64,000 nucleotides of DNA from Hemileia vastatrix (lineage: Eukaryota > Basidiomycota > Pucciniomycetes > Pucciniales > Zaghouaniaceae). The position numbers and the translations under genes were made by a program. The notes under the pieces are model-generated. The model did no database searches, was not told where the DNA came from, and saw only the letters and a list, made by a program, of their open reading frames with translations. This document shows, in pieces, positions 33,131 to 44,123 of this stretch; the first letter of the stretch is position 1, and each line of letters opens with the position of its first letter. The stretch is taken from the NCBI GenBank assembly GCA_030280995.1, contig JASXTE010000016.1:8081501-8145500 (forward strand). Direction: 5' to 3'.

Positions 33131-34442
33131 CTTTATCTGCCACCATTTACAAGATATTAGTTTGTTAAATAAGAAAAGAAGGAACTTGGGAAACCAAAAA
33201 AACCAGATAATTCGCAGTTGGAAGCTTGAGGGATCATAATTTAATGGGTCAAAGATGGTGGTTTATAACAGAATGGTTGTATTTCTTTATAAGCATAGAT
33301 TATAGTTTATATAAATAAGAGAATGTCCAAAAGTTGAGATAAAGTCGCTCATTGGGGTAAATTTGGTGAAAGTAGTGTTTTTTTAAAAACCTATTGAATT
33401 AGTTGATGAATCCAGTTAACTTTATTGTAATTTTCAAATTTTCTGATTAAAGTTTAGGAAAAACTGTTGGCCTACTCTATTATTTCTTAAATTTCACATT
33501 TATGCACTTTATGTCACTAAATTATGCACCTTCTCACATACCAAATGAATGTCATATGGTCCTGGGCTACTTTTCTACATATTCTCATAATTGGTGCTAT
33601 TTTCTTTTACTCACAAGCATATGTGAGGCATGCTCTAAATTGGATTTGATGTGGAGTCAAGACTCTCAGAGTGTTATATTTAAAATTAGAATTATCTTCT
33701 TACCATTGAAAAAACTATTGTAACCTCTTCATCTGAAAGGCAATCAGAAATTGTCACCAGACAACCTACACACAAGGTGAAAGGTGCTCCTAAATAAGTG
33801 AGATCTGGGATTTAGAGTTGAAATTGCTTTGAGGCACAGAGGAACACCTTGAAGAGGTGGTTTAAGGTTATGTAAAAGGAACTTATCCTGCTTTGAGATA
33901 TGTTCAATTACAATATTAATATAAATTTAATGTTGATACTAATATTTGAAGAAATCTCATAAAGGGTTGGAAACTTAATAATCAAGGGAAAGGATTTAAA
34001 GATTTAGGTTTGATTTAAAAATGATTATTAAGAAAAGAAAGGAGACAATCATATCCCAATATATGTTACTATAAATTAAACTACTGTTAGGATTTGGGTT
34101 GACAGGGAAGGATGAGAAGCACTATGGGTGCCATACATTTTAATCAGCAGGAAAGAGGGAAATTACATAAGGGGATATTATGGGGTAAGTGCTGTGGGGT
34201 GCTCCTCATTGGAAAACTTATTTAGAGCATCTACCCCCATTGCAGTAAATTTTCAGTAGATACTTGCATAATTGCTGCATCCATTGTTACTGAAATGAGG
34301 TTTCACACCCTTGTATGCAGATTCAGTTAGCAAACACGCGATGGGAAAATTTTGTCACCCTTGTGTTGACTTTCCCATTCAGTAAACTCCACTTTTTTTT
34401 CTTGCGTTCTCACTACTCATTTCACTCTCCTCAACTTTTCAG
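33131..34442. other. intergenic stretch before the Harbinger transposase
   Basis: No ORF worth supporting. Near 34215-34330 the sequence is consistent with a transposon end (GAGCATCTACCCCC...), but I did not find its inverted partner on the other side of the transposase gene. Confidence 0.4.
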
Positions 34443-35743
34443 ATGGAACAACTCATACTTGATGAATTACTTACAATGGAAGAAGAAATAATTGTATTTA
34501 CAGAATTGCTAAACTCATATGATACAACAAGGCCTAAAAAAAAAAGAATTAATAAATCGAGACTGTGTTGAAGGACATCAACACTTGATGAAAGATTATT
34601 TCAATGTTAATTGTACATACAACAACCATCTCTTTGAAAAACAATTACAAACAAGCAAAGAACTATTTCAAAAGCTGTCTACAAATTTACAGGAACATAA
34701 TACCTTTTGGGTTTGGAAAAGTGTAAGTCAATTAACATATAATAGTTTTCTGACTCTAATTTTTTATTCTACAGGACTGTTGTGGCCAAATTGGTTTATC
34801 ACCAGAACAAAAAATTACTTCTGTTCTACGTCAATTGGCCTATGGAGTCTCTGCTGATAGCACTGATGAATATGTTTGGATTGGAGAGACTACAGCACTA
34901 CAATTCCTCAAAATATTCATCAAAGATATTATTACATTATATAAATCTGAATACTTACGTCAACCTACGCAAGAAGAAAAGAAATTTATTCTCGGAGAAT
35001 ATGAGGAACGTGGTTTCCTAGGATGCCTTGGCACAATCGATGGCATGCATTGGGCTTGGAAAAATTTTCCAGGAGCATGGGCAGGTCAGTTTCATGGCAA
35101 AAAAGGTTCACCTACAATGATTTTGGAGGCGGTTGTCAGAAAAAGCTTACGTTTCTGGCACTGCTTTTTTGGCTCCCCTGGCTCCTTGAATGATATTAAT
35201 GTGCTTCACAGAAGCAGTATTTTTGATAAACCTCTTTCAGGAACACAAGATACGATAAAATTTAAAATTAACCAACACAAATATTCAAACGCCTACTATC
35301 TTGCTGATGGAATATATCCTTCCTGGTCATCTTTGGTCAAAACTATTCCTCACCCGCAAGATGCTTCAAGTAGATACTTTGCTAAGCTTCAAGAGGCTGC
35401 ACGAAAAGATATTGAGCGTGCTTTTGGCGTATTGCAAGCCCATTGGGGAATAATCACCCAACCTTGTCATCTATGGGACATTAATTCTGTAAAAGATGTC
35501 ATGACATGTTGTGTCATTCTTCACAACATGGTCATAGAATCTAAGTCAGAAAATGATCCTTACATTTCAAATGAATCAATCAGCAGTCAAATAATTACCA
35601 ACCACAATGATCCAATCCTCTCCAATACATTATCAAACTACATCCGCCGTAATCAAGAGTTACATAATTCAAGTATACACTTCCATCTTCAAGAGGAACT
35701 TAAAGCACATAACTGGGCATCTAGAGGGAATTTGGATATCTGA
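34443..35743 (+). pseudogene. PIF/Harbinger-type transposase with one homopolymer frameshift
   Basis: Exon 1 starts at ATG 34443 (MEQLILDELLTMEEEI) and changes frame at a run of ten A near 34540, after which VEGHQHLMKDYFNV matches the usual family N-terminus. Intron 34723-34774 (GTAAGT...TTCTACAG) is in phase. Exon 2 carries the DDE nuclease: D in CLGTIDGMHWAWK, D in YYLADGIYPSW, E in KDIERAFGVLQAHW, then CCVILHNMVIE, all typical of plant-transposon-like Harbinger nucleases. The rest of exon 2 is open to TGA 35741. If the A run is a sequencing slip, the gene could be intact. It is distinct from the transposases of E1-E3. Confidence 0.8.
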
Positions 35744-35794
35744 AGTAAAAAAAATTGAAAAGTAAGTGATAAATTTACAGTGCACATAAAATAA

Positions 35795-36005
35795 TAAGGC
35801 TACTATTATAAAAGGTGAATTGGATATTATATTGCAAGATGAGAAAATATGATATTATATTGCAAGATGAGAAAAGAAGTGAGCTGAAATGGGCATTTTG
35901 AAGAGTATTTTTATATTCAAATCTGGGTCTGGTAGGATAGAAAGACACGACAAAGCCTTCTCCTTCTTCTGGAATTTTTGTTGGGTGTAAATAATTTGTG
36001 GTGTT
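35795..36005 (-). repeat. direct copy of the foldback arm
   Basis: Matches 36236-36425 in the same orientation (TTGGATATTATATTGCAAGA ... AAGCCTTCTCCTTCTTCT). Its minus strand encodes the same short exon (EEGEGFVVSFYPTRPRFEYK) as the foldback arms. Confidence 0.75.
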
Positions 36006-36205
36006 AGCTTGATCGAAGAGAAAATAATATAAGATAATGAAAAATAAAAACAATATTAATAAATAAAAAAGAAAACATTGTATATGGATGATTTATATTT
36101 AATAATTATTATTTAGAATAAATAACATTTTTGTTAAAATTATATTTAAATAGTTGCACATAAAAAAATATAAAAATACTTACCTAACCATAAAAACAAA
36201 TAATT

Positions 36206-37303
36206 TAATGTCTTATAGTCTACTCAAAAGGCAAGAAGGATAGTATTATAAATGGGGAATTGGATATTATATTGCAAGGTGAGAAAATATGATATTATAT
36301 TGCAAGATGAGAAAAGAAGTGAGCAGAAATGGGCATTTGGAAGAGTGTTTTTATATTCAAATCTGGGTCTGGTGGGATAGAAAGACACGACCAAGCCTTC
36401 TCCTTCTTCTAGAATTTTCATTGCCTGTAAAAAAAAATAGAAGTTAGCTTGAAGCAAGATTAAGAATTAGGAAGTAAGATAGAAATAAAAATAAATTAGC
36501 AATTAGCAAAATTAAAAAAAATAGGAGAGTAAATAAAACTAAAGTAGCAAAATTAAAAAAAAAGAGAGAAAGAAAAAATTTACTCACGTTGAGGGAAGAT
36601 TGACTATTTGCAAATCCTCTTGGACAAGGATTTACCGGCAATAGTCTATGGTTGGATCAAAAAAAAACCTCATTCAGGAGTGAAGTATTTTCTCTATCCA
36701 TCCATAGGCTGTTTCCAGATTTCCCTTGTCCATGAGGATGGGAATAACAAATTTTTCCTGCTAGTGGGATACACCTGAAAAATTTGTTATTCCCATCCTC
36801 ATGGACAAGGAAAATCTGGAAACAGCCTATGGATGGATAGAGAAAATACTTCACTCCTGAATGAGGTTTTTTTTTGATCCAACCATAGACTATTGCCAGT
36901 AAATCCTTGTCCAAGAGGATTTGCAAATAGTCAATCTTCCCTCAACGTGAGTAAATTTTTTCTTTCTCTCTTTTTTTTTAATTTCGCTACTTTAGTTTTA
37001 TTTACTCTCCTATTTTTTTTAATTTTGCTAATTGCTAATTTATTTTTATTTCTATCTTACTTCCTAATTCTTAATCTCGCTTCAAGATAACTTCTATTTT
37101 TTTTTACAGGCAAGGAAAATTCTAGAAGAAGGAGAAGGCTTTGTCGTGTCTTTCTATCCCACCAGACCCAGATTTAAATATAAAAACACTCTTCCAAACG
37201 CCCATTTTTGCTCACTTCTTTTCTCATCTTGCAATATAATATCCATTTCCTCTTTTATACTAGTAGCCTTATTGGTTTTTGAGTAGACTATAAGATATAA
37301 ATT
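36206..37303. repeat. 1.1-kb foldback palindrome
   Basis: The left arm 36206-36757 and right arm 36777-37303 are inverted copies with a 19-bp spacer and only scattered mismatches. Each arm encodes the same 65-residue frame (MPVNPCPRGFANSQSSLNVS; minus 36641-36444, plus 36893-37090) and, after a plausible intron (GTGAGT ... TTTTTACAG), an exon with FVVSFYPTRPRF. The arms may be a duplicated gene fragment or a foldback transposon; no target duplication was recognised. Confidence 0.85.
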
Positions 37304-37388
37304 AATTTCTTTTGAAATGTATAATTTTTTTTTTTTCAGTTTTTATGTGCACCATTAATTTTAGATATATTTCTTATACAGACAAAAT

Positions 37389-37812
37389 AGGGGGTGTCAG
37401 TTCTGGCAAATCCGCACTTAAGTGCGGATTTCAAACCAAATCAGCACTTAAATTTTGCAAAAAAGTCACTTATTTCAAAAAAGGGTGTCAGTTATGACCT
37501 CAAATCAGCACTTTTTTCCTGTTTTTTTTCACAACCACATTTTGGCCACAAAACATCCCTTCCTTTCTTACCCCATCCCTGTCACATGTGACACACTGAC
37601 CTTCCTCGCTACCTACCCATCAATCCTTGGCACACACCCCTTCCTGACATTTTCAATATTTTGGCCAGGTATGTTTACATTCTTTTTTACTTATTTCTTC
37701 TACTTCTTAATCTTTTTTCTATGGGTGTCAGTTCTGACCTCAAATCTGCACTTTTTTCGTGATTTTTTTTTCAAAACTACATGTTGGCCACATCATCCCT
37801 TTCTTTCCCATA
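37389..37812. repeat. E1 left terminal and subterminal repeats
   Basis: After the terminal repeat comes a perfect 24-bp palindrome at 37408-37431 (AAATCCGCACTT and its reverse complement). The stretch GGGTGTCAGTTATGACC (about 37483) is repeated at 37727 in a partial duplication of about 240 bp. Confidence 0.75.
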
Positions 37813-38976
37813 CCATTTTTAACTCTCCAAATGTCCTCTTTGTGTACTTCATTCACTTGGGTTGGTATTTTGGTTTGTTGCATATTCATTTTTTTTTGGA
37901 ATTTATGGTGAATTTTTTTTTTTTGGATGGCTCATTGGTTTTCTTTCACCAGCTCAACATGAAATTGCATATTTTGTCAGTGATTTTTTTTTTTCATTCA
38001 TCCCTCATATCCTTTTCCTATTCTCCTCCAACATCCCTCAAACAATTTGGTTTCATTCATTTTGTCATCTCATCTCTCCAGGTAAGTCATTTTATTCTTT
38101 TTTTTGATTTTTTGATTACTATTATAATTTTTTTTTTTCGGTTTATTTAATTTTTTTTATCTAAATTTTTTTTGTAAGTGGTTATTTTGGATTTCAATGG
38201 TATAATTAACCTTTTTTTCTCTCCCTCTTTACTTTCTTTTTTAGCTCCATCACCCTACTCTTCATCCCTCCTTAGCATGGTCATTATCCCCCCTTTCCCT
38301 TATTTCACTTTTTTTTGGCTCCATTTCATTGAAACACATACATTGCACATTCTTTATGCATTTCACTTACTCCATATTCAATTTCCCCACAATTCCAACA
38401 TCAATCTTTCTCACTCTATTTTTCCTACTTTTCAATCAAGGTAAGTTTCATCTCCTTTTTTTCATGCCTATATGATATCTCATTCCTTTTATGAAAATTT
38501 CATACTTAAATATATGTATGACTCTTATCTGGAAAACAGTGAACTTATAAAACTCCTTTTGATCTCATCTTCATTACCACTTTTCAAGTTTTTGTAAAAT
38601 TTTGAAAATCAGACTCGGAATTAGTGTTAGGTTTACTCAAATCTAATGTTCTTTTTACTGAAGATTCTCCTGAAGGCTACCTTTCATTTCCCACAAACAG
38701 ATTTGAATTTGATTCAGTGGTTGCTGAGATATTGACCGTTAAAGTTGAGCCTTTTTTTTCCCAATTTAAATTTTTATTTCATTTTTTATGTAACAAATTA
38801 GGGTTAGGTTTATATAAATCACATGTCCTTTAACTGAAGATTCTACTAAAGCATATCTTTCATTTCCCTCAAACAGGTTTGAATTAGGTTCAGTGGTAGC
38901 TGAGATTTTGAACTTTGAAGTTGAGCCTTTTTTCCAAATTTCACTTGTCTTATTTCACATTTTTATATTGCATATT
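37813..38976 (+). repeat. E1 spacer, direct copy of 40012-41175
   Basis: A pyrimidine-rich noncoding spacer that in E2 lies between transposase and Tet-like ORF. An almost identical copy at 40012-41175 belongs to the inserted element E3. The pair flanks E3's left third and could be mistaken for LTRs. Chance ORFs here are not genes. Confidence 0.75.
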
Positions 38977-39356
38977 AGGGGGTATCAATGTTCAGGGATC
39001 CGCAATTAGGGATCAGGAATTTTTTTTCCCGGGATCAGACATTATTAATTGCGGAAGATTCTTATCCACTAGCCCCAGGGCTAGTGGATAAGAAATCCAA
39101 GATAATGCATTATCCCGCCTCTTATACCCCAATTTCCATTCCTAATTCCTGATCCCAAACTCATCTCATCCATGATGGATTTTTAAGAAAGTCACATGAC
39201 TTATAATTGCTGATGCCATCCTTAAGTATTTCCTCACTCTATGCTACTTAATTTTGGTGGCGAACACTTAAGTTTTTTTTCTATCTACACACCCCAACTG
39301 CACATTTGGCGGTGAATTCCCACTTCCCTCATCACATAACCCTTCCACCAGCAACA

Positions 39357-39989
39357 ATGAAACACCTCTCTACTAGGAAGCTACTTCACTCAACAATGAA
39401 TGCTATCACTTTTCTTTTAGTTCTTTACTATAAATCTGACTCTGATTTGGAAGATGCTTTAGCTTATATGTGTTTTCTTTCCAAAAAGTGTTACATCATC
39501 ACCAGGGGGCCAAATCTTTATCATGATCCCCAATATGATCTGGCCTCCATTCTCAACATTCCTCATTTAAACTTCACACAACTTTTAAGAACTTCTCCTG
39601 ATTCTTTCTTCAAACTTTATCAACTCATCTCCGATCATCCTATCTTCCATAACAATTCTCATAACAAACAGCGTAATCCTGCCATCCAACTTGCTGTTGC
39701 TCTATGTCGCTTTGGATCAAATGGAAATGGTGCTGCCGTAAGACGTTTGGATAATCTCTTTAACATAGGATATGGTACCGTGATATTATACACCAAGCGC
39801 TGTATGATTGCTATCCTTTCCCTCAAGTCTCAAACTCTTGCTTGGCCAACTCCAGAACAGCGACTTGAATCCTCTCAAGTAATGCAAGCTGAAGGTTTCC
39901 CTGGCTGTGTAGGTTTTGTTGATGGCACAACCATCCCTTTGAGTCAAAAGCCTGCAATTACTCTCCAACATTTCTCTTCACCCTTTTAA
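39357..39989 (+). pseudogene. internally deleted PIF/Harbinger transposase of E3
   Basis: From ATG 39357 (MKHLSTRKLL) the frame has no stops up to the TAA at 39987. It matches the E2 transposase through HPIFHNNSHNKQRNPAIQLA, VMQAEGFPGCVGFVDGTTIP and LSQKPA, then jumps directly to ITLQHFSSPF, the last ten residues of the E2 protein. The deletion is in frame and removes the second Asp and the Glu of the DDE triad. The DNA-binding N-terminus and first Asp remain, so it could at most bind or interfere. A small upstream extension of the frame (from 39306) has no ATG. Confidence 0.82.
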
Positions 39990-40011
39990 TTTTTAATTTT
40001 TATGTTTTCAT

Positions 40012-41190
40012 ACTTTCCAAATGTCCTCTTTGTGTACTTTAATCACTTGGTTTTGTATTTTGGTTTGTTGCATATTCATTTTTTTTTTTGAATTTACGGT
40101 GAATATCTTTTTTTTGGATGGCTCATTGGTTTTCTTTCACCAGCTCAACATGAAATCGCATATTTTCTGAAATTGCATATTTTGTCAGTGATTTTTTTTT
40201 TCATTCATCCCTCATATCCTTTTCCTATTCTCCTCCAACATCCCTCAAACAATTTGGTTTCATTCATTTTGTCATCTCATCTCTCCAGGTAAGTCATTTT
40301 ATTCTTTTTTTTTGATTTTTTGATTACTAATTATAATTTTTTTTTTTTTCTGTTTATTTTATTTTTTTTATCTAAATTTTTTTTGTAAGTGGTTATTTTG
40401 AATTTCAATGGTATAATTAACCTTTTTTTCTCTCCCTCTTTACTTTATTTTTTAGCTCCATCACCCTACTCTTCATCCCTCCTTGGCATTGTCATTATCC
40501 CCCCTTTCCCTTATTTCACTTTTTTTTTGGCTCCATTTCATTGAAACACATACATTGCACATTCTTTATGCATTTCACTTACTCCATATTCAATTTCCCC
40601 ACAATTCCAACATCAATCTTTCTCACTCTATTTTTCCTACTTTTCAATCAAGGTAAGTTTCATCTCCTTTTTTTCATGCCTATATGATATCTCATTCCTT
40701 TTATGAAAACTTCATACTTAAATATATGTATGACTCTTATCTGGATAACAGTGAACTTATATAACTCCTTTTGATCTCATCTTCATTACCACTTTTCAAG
40801 TTTTTGTAAAATTTTGAAAATCAGACTCGGAATTAGGGTTAGGTTTATTCAAATCTAATGTTCTTTTTACTGAAGATTCTCCTGAAGGCTACCTTTCATT
40901 TCCTGCAAACAGATTTGAATTTGATTCAGTGGTTGCTGAGATATTGACCGTTAAAGTTGAGCCTTTTTTTCCCAATTTAAATTTTTATTTCATTTTTTTA
41001 TGTAACAAATTAGGGTTAGGTTTATTTAAATCGCATGTACTTTAACTGAAGATTCTACTAAAGCATATATTTCATTTTCCACAAACAGGTTTGAATTAGG
41101 TTCAGTGGTTGCTGAGATTTTGACCTTTGAAGTTGAGCCTTTTTTCCAAATTTCACTTGTCTTATTTCACATTTTTATATTGCATATTTA
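40012..41190 (+). repeat. E3 spacer
   Basis: Noncoding, T/C-rich, direct copy of 37813-38976. It continues without a break into the Tet-like ORF region, and so preserves the site where E3 entered E1. Confidence 0.75.
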
Positions 41191-41256
41191 GAGGATAAGG
41201 ATTCTGAAACTCTTATATGATTATTATCTAGGCATTTCAATTATATAGGCATATAT

Positions 41257-41877
41257 TTGTTGGTCAAGAATATCACTAAAGCTCAAAAAGATGAAGATTT
41301 TCGCTTATGGGACACTCTACCTTCCTTTGACTCTTTTCTTGCTTTTCAACTCAACAAGCTCTGTAATAAAGCATTTGAAAAAAATCATGAACTTGCAACC
41401 AAAGTTGGAATACCGAATTGGTGTGACTCCGAATTGGAAGATATCAGCCACGAATATCTTTTATTTTCTAATGTTATTATCACTCATTCTGGATTCCACA
41501 ATAGGATTCATATCGATAGGAATGATGCCAATTTTCTTACTTTTGGAATATTCTCATATATCAATCTGATAACTGGCCACCCAATACCATCTCCAGCTAA
41601 AATCAAAGGACATGGTTTATATTTTCCAGACCACCGGTGCATCATTGATTTTGGTTTGGGAAATGGTATCATCAAAACTATTTGGAATTCTTCTAAGGAT
41701 AATCATCAAACGACCAAAGCTCCTCCTGGTTTGAAATCCTGTCAAGATTTCACTCATTTCGGTTGCTCATTTCAAATCAGTAATAAGTTGATACAAAGAA
41801 TCAATAAGGTAAAGAAAGAAGGTAAAGTTATTCGATTTAAAAAAACTTTATCTAGATCCAAAAAGTATGGGGATTAG
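41257..41877 (+). CDS. Tet-like 2OG-Fe(II) oxygenase of E3
   Basis: An open frame of 206 codons to TAG 41875. The exon probably begins at an AG acceptor at 41247-41248, because the frame has no early ATG; the N-terminal part seen in E2 is absent. Motifs: THSGFHNRIHIDRNDANF with the iron-binding H-X-D (HID), FGIFSYINLITGHPIPSP, GHGLYFPDHRCIIDFGLGNG, and TIWNSSKDNHQTTKAP with the likely distal His and a downstream basic residue. The pattern matches the Tet-like dioxygenase family common in rust and mushroom genomes (TET/JBP group, which oxidises 5-methylcytosine or thymine). Catalytic residues look complete. Activity on DNA is inferred from the family, not seen. Confidence 0.68.
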   Translation: MLVKNITKAQKDEDFRLWDTLPSFDSFLAFQLNKLCNKAFEKNHELATKVGIPNWCDSELEDISHEYLLFSNVIITHSGFHNRIHIDRNDANFLTFGIFSYINLITGHPIPSPAKIKGHGLYFPDHRCIIDFGLGNGIIKTIWNSSKDNHQTTKAPPGLKSCQDFTHFGCSFQISNKLIQRINKVKKEGKVIRFKKTLSRSKKYGD

Positions 41878-41949
41878 AGTTGTCATCGAAAATTTTATAT
41901 TTTTTCATAAATTTTTAATAAATATTTTTTATATATCAATTTTCTCAAA

Positions 41950-42135
41950 TAATGTGATGAGCCATCGACCTTGTGTTGTATAACAGGTAATCATGATAAC
42001 ATTTATTTGTTTCATGGAGTTCCTCTTTCCTATACCTGTAGAAAGTCCCAAACTTATGTTTCTTGACTTGGTCTGCATTTTGGCTTGAGGGATTGTCATT
42101 ACTTTAAACTAGGGAAATTGATATATATTAGATAT
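41950..42135 (+). other. conserved noncoding block after the Tet-like ORF (E3 copy)
   Basis: About 150 bp starting ACCTTGTGTTGTATAA and containing GGTAATCATGATAACATT, TATACCTGT(A/G)GAAAGTCCCA and TTTTGGCTTGAGG. It is kept at the same distance (about 80 bp) from the ORF end in all three elements and is better conserved than the bases on either side. No consistent reading frame is kept, since the stops differ among copies. Confidence 0.5.
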
Positions 42136-42169
42136 TTATTTAATAATTTATGTAATTATATTAAATTTA

Positions 42170-42600
42170 GATGACTTCCACCCCTTACTTCAATAAAATG
42201 CAGGGGGGGGTATTGCCAAATTTTCAAATCTGACATGTGAAATTGATGACTTAGAAAATTTTTGGTGATACCCACCCCTTGCTTCAATAAAATGCAGGGG
42301 AGAGTATTGCCAATTTTTTTAAACAGATATAGAATTTTTTTGACTTGTAAATATTTTTGTGATACCCGTCCCTTACTTCAATAAAATCCATGGGGGGTTG
42401 TGCCAAAATTTTTTATAAGACTTGTGAAATTCTTGACATGTAAGAATTTTTAGGATACCGGTAAAATGCAGGGGGTAGTAAAGCCAAATTTTCATATAAA
42501 ACTTTCAAGATTCATGACATGAAAGAATTTTTGTGATACCCACCCCTTACTTCAAAAAAATCCAGGGGTGGGGGATTGTCAAATTTTCAAAGGAGACTTG
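42170..42600 (+). repeat. minisatellite with CAATAAAATGCAGGGG unit (E3)
   Basis: About five units of 85-100 bp, each with a CACCCCTTACTTCAATAAAA-like core followed by TGCAGGGG. CCCC and GGGG can pair with AATAAA in the loop. It lies between the 3' ends of the two convergent genes. E1 has about two units at 45460-45600 and E2 about two at 55305-55440. Confidence 0.75.
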
Positions 42601-42725
42601 AAAATTTTATTTAAAAAAAGAATATTTAACATTAAAATACGATATTTCAAGAAATACAGAAAATAATTGTAAAATTTATGTAAAAATAAATATGAACACA
42701 TGAAGTGTGAAAGAAATAAAAGAAA

Positions 42726-44123
42726 CTAGTCAACAAAAAATTTCATTAAACGTTCTATTTCTTCAACAGATTTGTTTGCTTTAATGCATTTGATCAAGAA
42801 ATCTTTCTTTTTAGAACTTTCTTGGAGATCATGCTTATACTTCATCTGTTCCATTAAGTTTTGATGCTCGAGTGTTTTTTCCTTATTTTTGGATTTTTCA
42901 ATACTAAGAGTTAACTCAAACTTCTTCTCCTCCAAATCTTGGGCCCTACCATCCTTCTGTAAAGAGAGCTCAAACTTCTTCTCCTCCAAATCTTGGATCC
43001 AATCATCCTTCCGTAAGGAGAGCTCATACTTCCTCTCTTCCAAATCTTGTACTCTGTCATCCCTCCTTAAAGAGAGCTTGTATTTCTTCTTTTCAAAGCT
43101 CAGAGTCTCTTTAGCAATTTCCACTTGTTCTAGAGTGAGAATAAAAATTAACATAAAGTAGAAGAAAAGCAGAGTAAAGTAATAAGAGGTATGATATCAC
43201 TTAGCAGCATCACGTTTCTCTAAAAACGGTTCCATCAAAGAAAAAGGTGTTTGTGATGAAGTATCACTTTTTCGTCTTCCTTGGGAGAGGAAATTTAGAC
43301 TAGTTGAAGCCCTTCTCTTTTTGTTCAACGTAGCATTTTCCTCCTCATCATTGTCACTAGCTTCAGACTCAGTTGATTGAGGATCCTGGGTTTGTTCATC
43401 AGCCTTTTAAGAAATAAGAAAAAGATAAGTAAATAAAAAAATAGAATTGATAAGATAAAAGAAACAGACCTGAGTTAGATTGGGTTGGGTTAAATCTCCA
43501 ATAGGATCAATAGCAAAGCTATCTAGATTTGTAGAATTTAGAAGAGGGGAGGCTTGAGTGGAGGAAGAGGATGGGAAAAGATTTGCTTCGACATCATGTT
43601 TGGAGATAGGATCTTCTCCATCCAACATGTTTACAGGATTAACATTGGCTCGCTCTCCAAAAATTGCATCCATCTCTTTAAAGTAAGGACATAAAGAATC
43701 AAGTTTATTGTCTATGGATTTTATACCCTTAGTTATATCAATGTCAGTAACCTCAAAACCAGTTGAAGATGAAAGAGCCTTTGCCTTCTTGTATTTTGCT
43801 CGATAATGCTTGAAGCTTTCAGACATCTGTTTAGGCAAAAGATCAATCCTTCCCTTGGTCTTATTGCGTAATTCATTTGCCATTAGAAGATAGCCATTAA
43901 CTTTTGATGTGGGGGGCTGTCCTACTTTAGTGGCATACTCAGTACCAAAACAAGAATCATAGTTAGATTTGGTTTTCAGCCAGTTGATAAGAATGAGATG
44001 TTCATCTTTTTTTAATTGAACAGTCTTTGATTTCTTGGCTGAGCGGGGGAAAGAGGAAGTAGTGGGAATTGAAGAACAACTGGGTGATGGCTGCCTTTGA
44101 GAAGATCTAGGATGACGAGGCAT
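42726..44123 (-). CDS. Myb/SANT-like DNA-binding protein with coiled coil (E3)
   Basis: Three exons on the minus strand, 44123-43470, 43403-43201 and 43129-42726, all with GT-AG boundaries and matching phases, giving about 420 aa with no stop. The N-terminus is Ser/Pro-rich, then the trihelix-like domain: LKKDEHLILINWLKTKSNYD, KVNGYLLMANELRNKTKGRI, QMSESFKHYRAKYKKAKALS. An acidic Ser-rich middle with a KKRR signal follows, then a coiled coil made of 18-residue repeats (RKYELSLRKDDWIQDLEE and three variants), and a terminal FLIKCIKANKSVEEIERLM. PIF/Harbinger elements usually encode such a second Myb-like protein that helps the transposase bind its ends; this is the inferred role. Confidence 0.78.

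Noticed and set aside
34215..34330. Terminal inverted repeat of the Harbinger element at 34443-35743
   Set aside because: A plausible left end (GAGCATCTACCCCC) was seen but no matching inverted right end could be found, so no element borders are reported.
37455..38150. 231-codon frame rich in Phe and Leu, with an overlapping 81-codon frame
   Set aside because: T-rich noncoding spacer; the homologous stretch at 40012-40320 does not keep the frame.
37813..41190. Reading 37813-38976 and 40012-41190 as LTRs of a retrotransposon
   Set aside because: They have no TG..CA ends, primer site or pol, and are fully explained by E3 nesting in E1.
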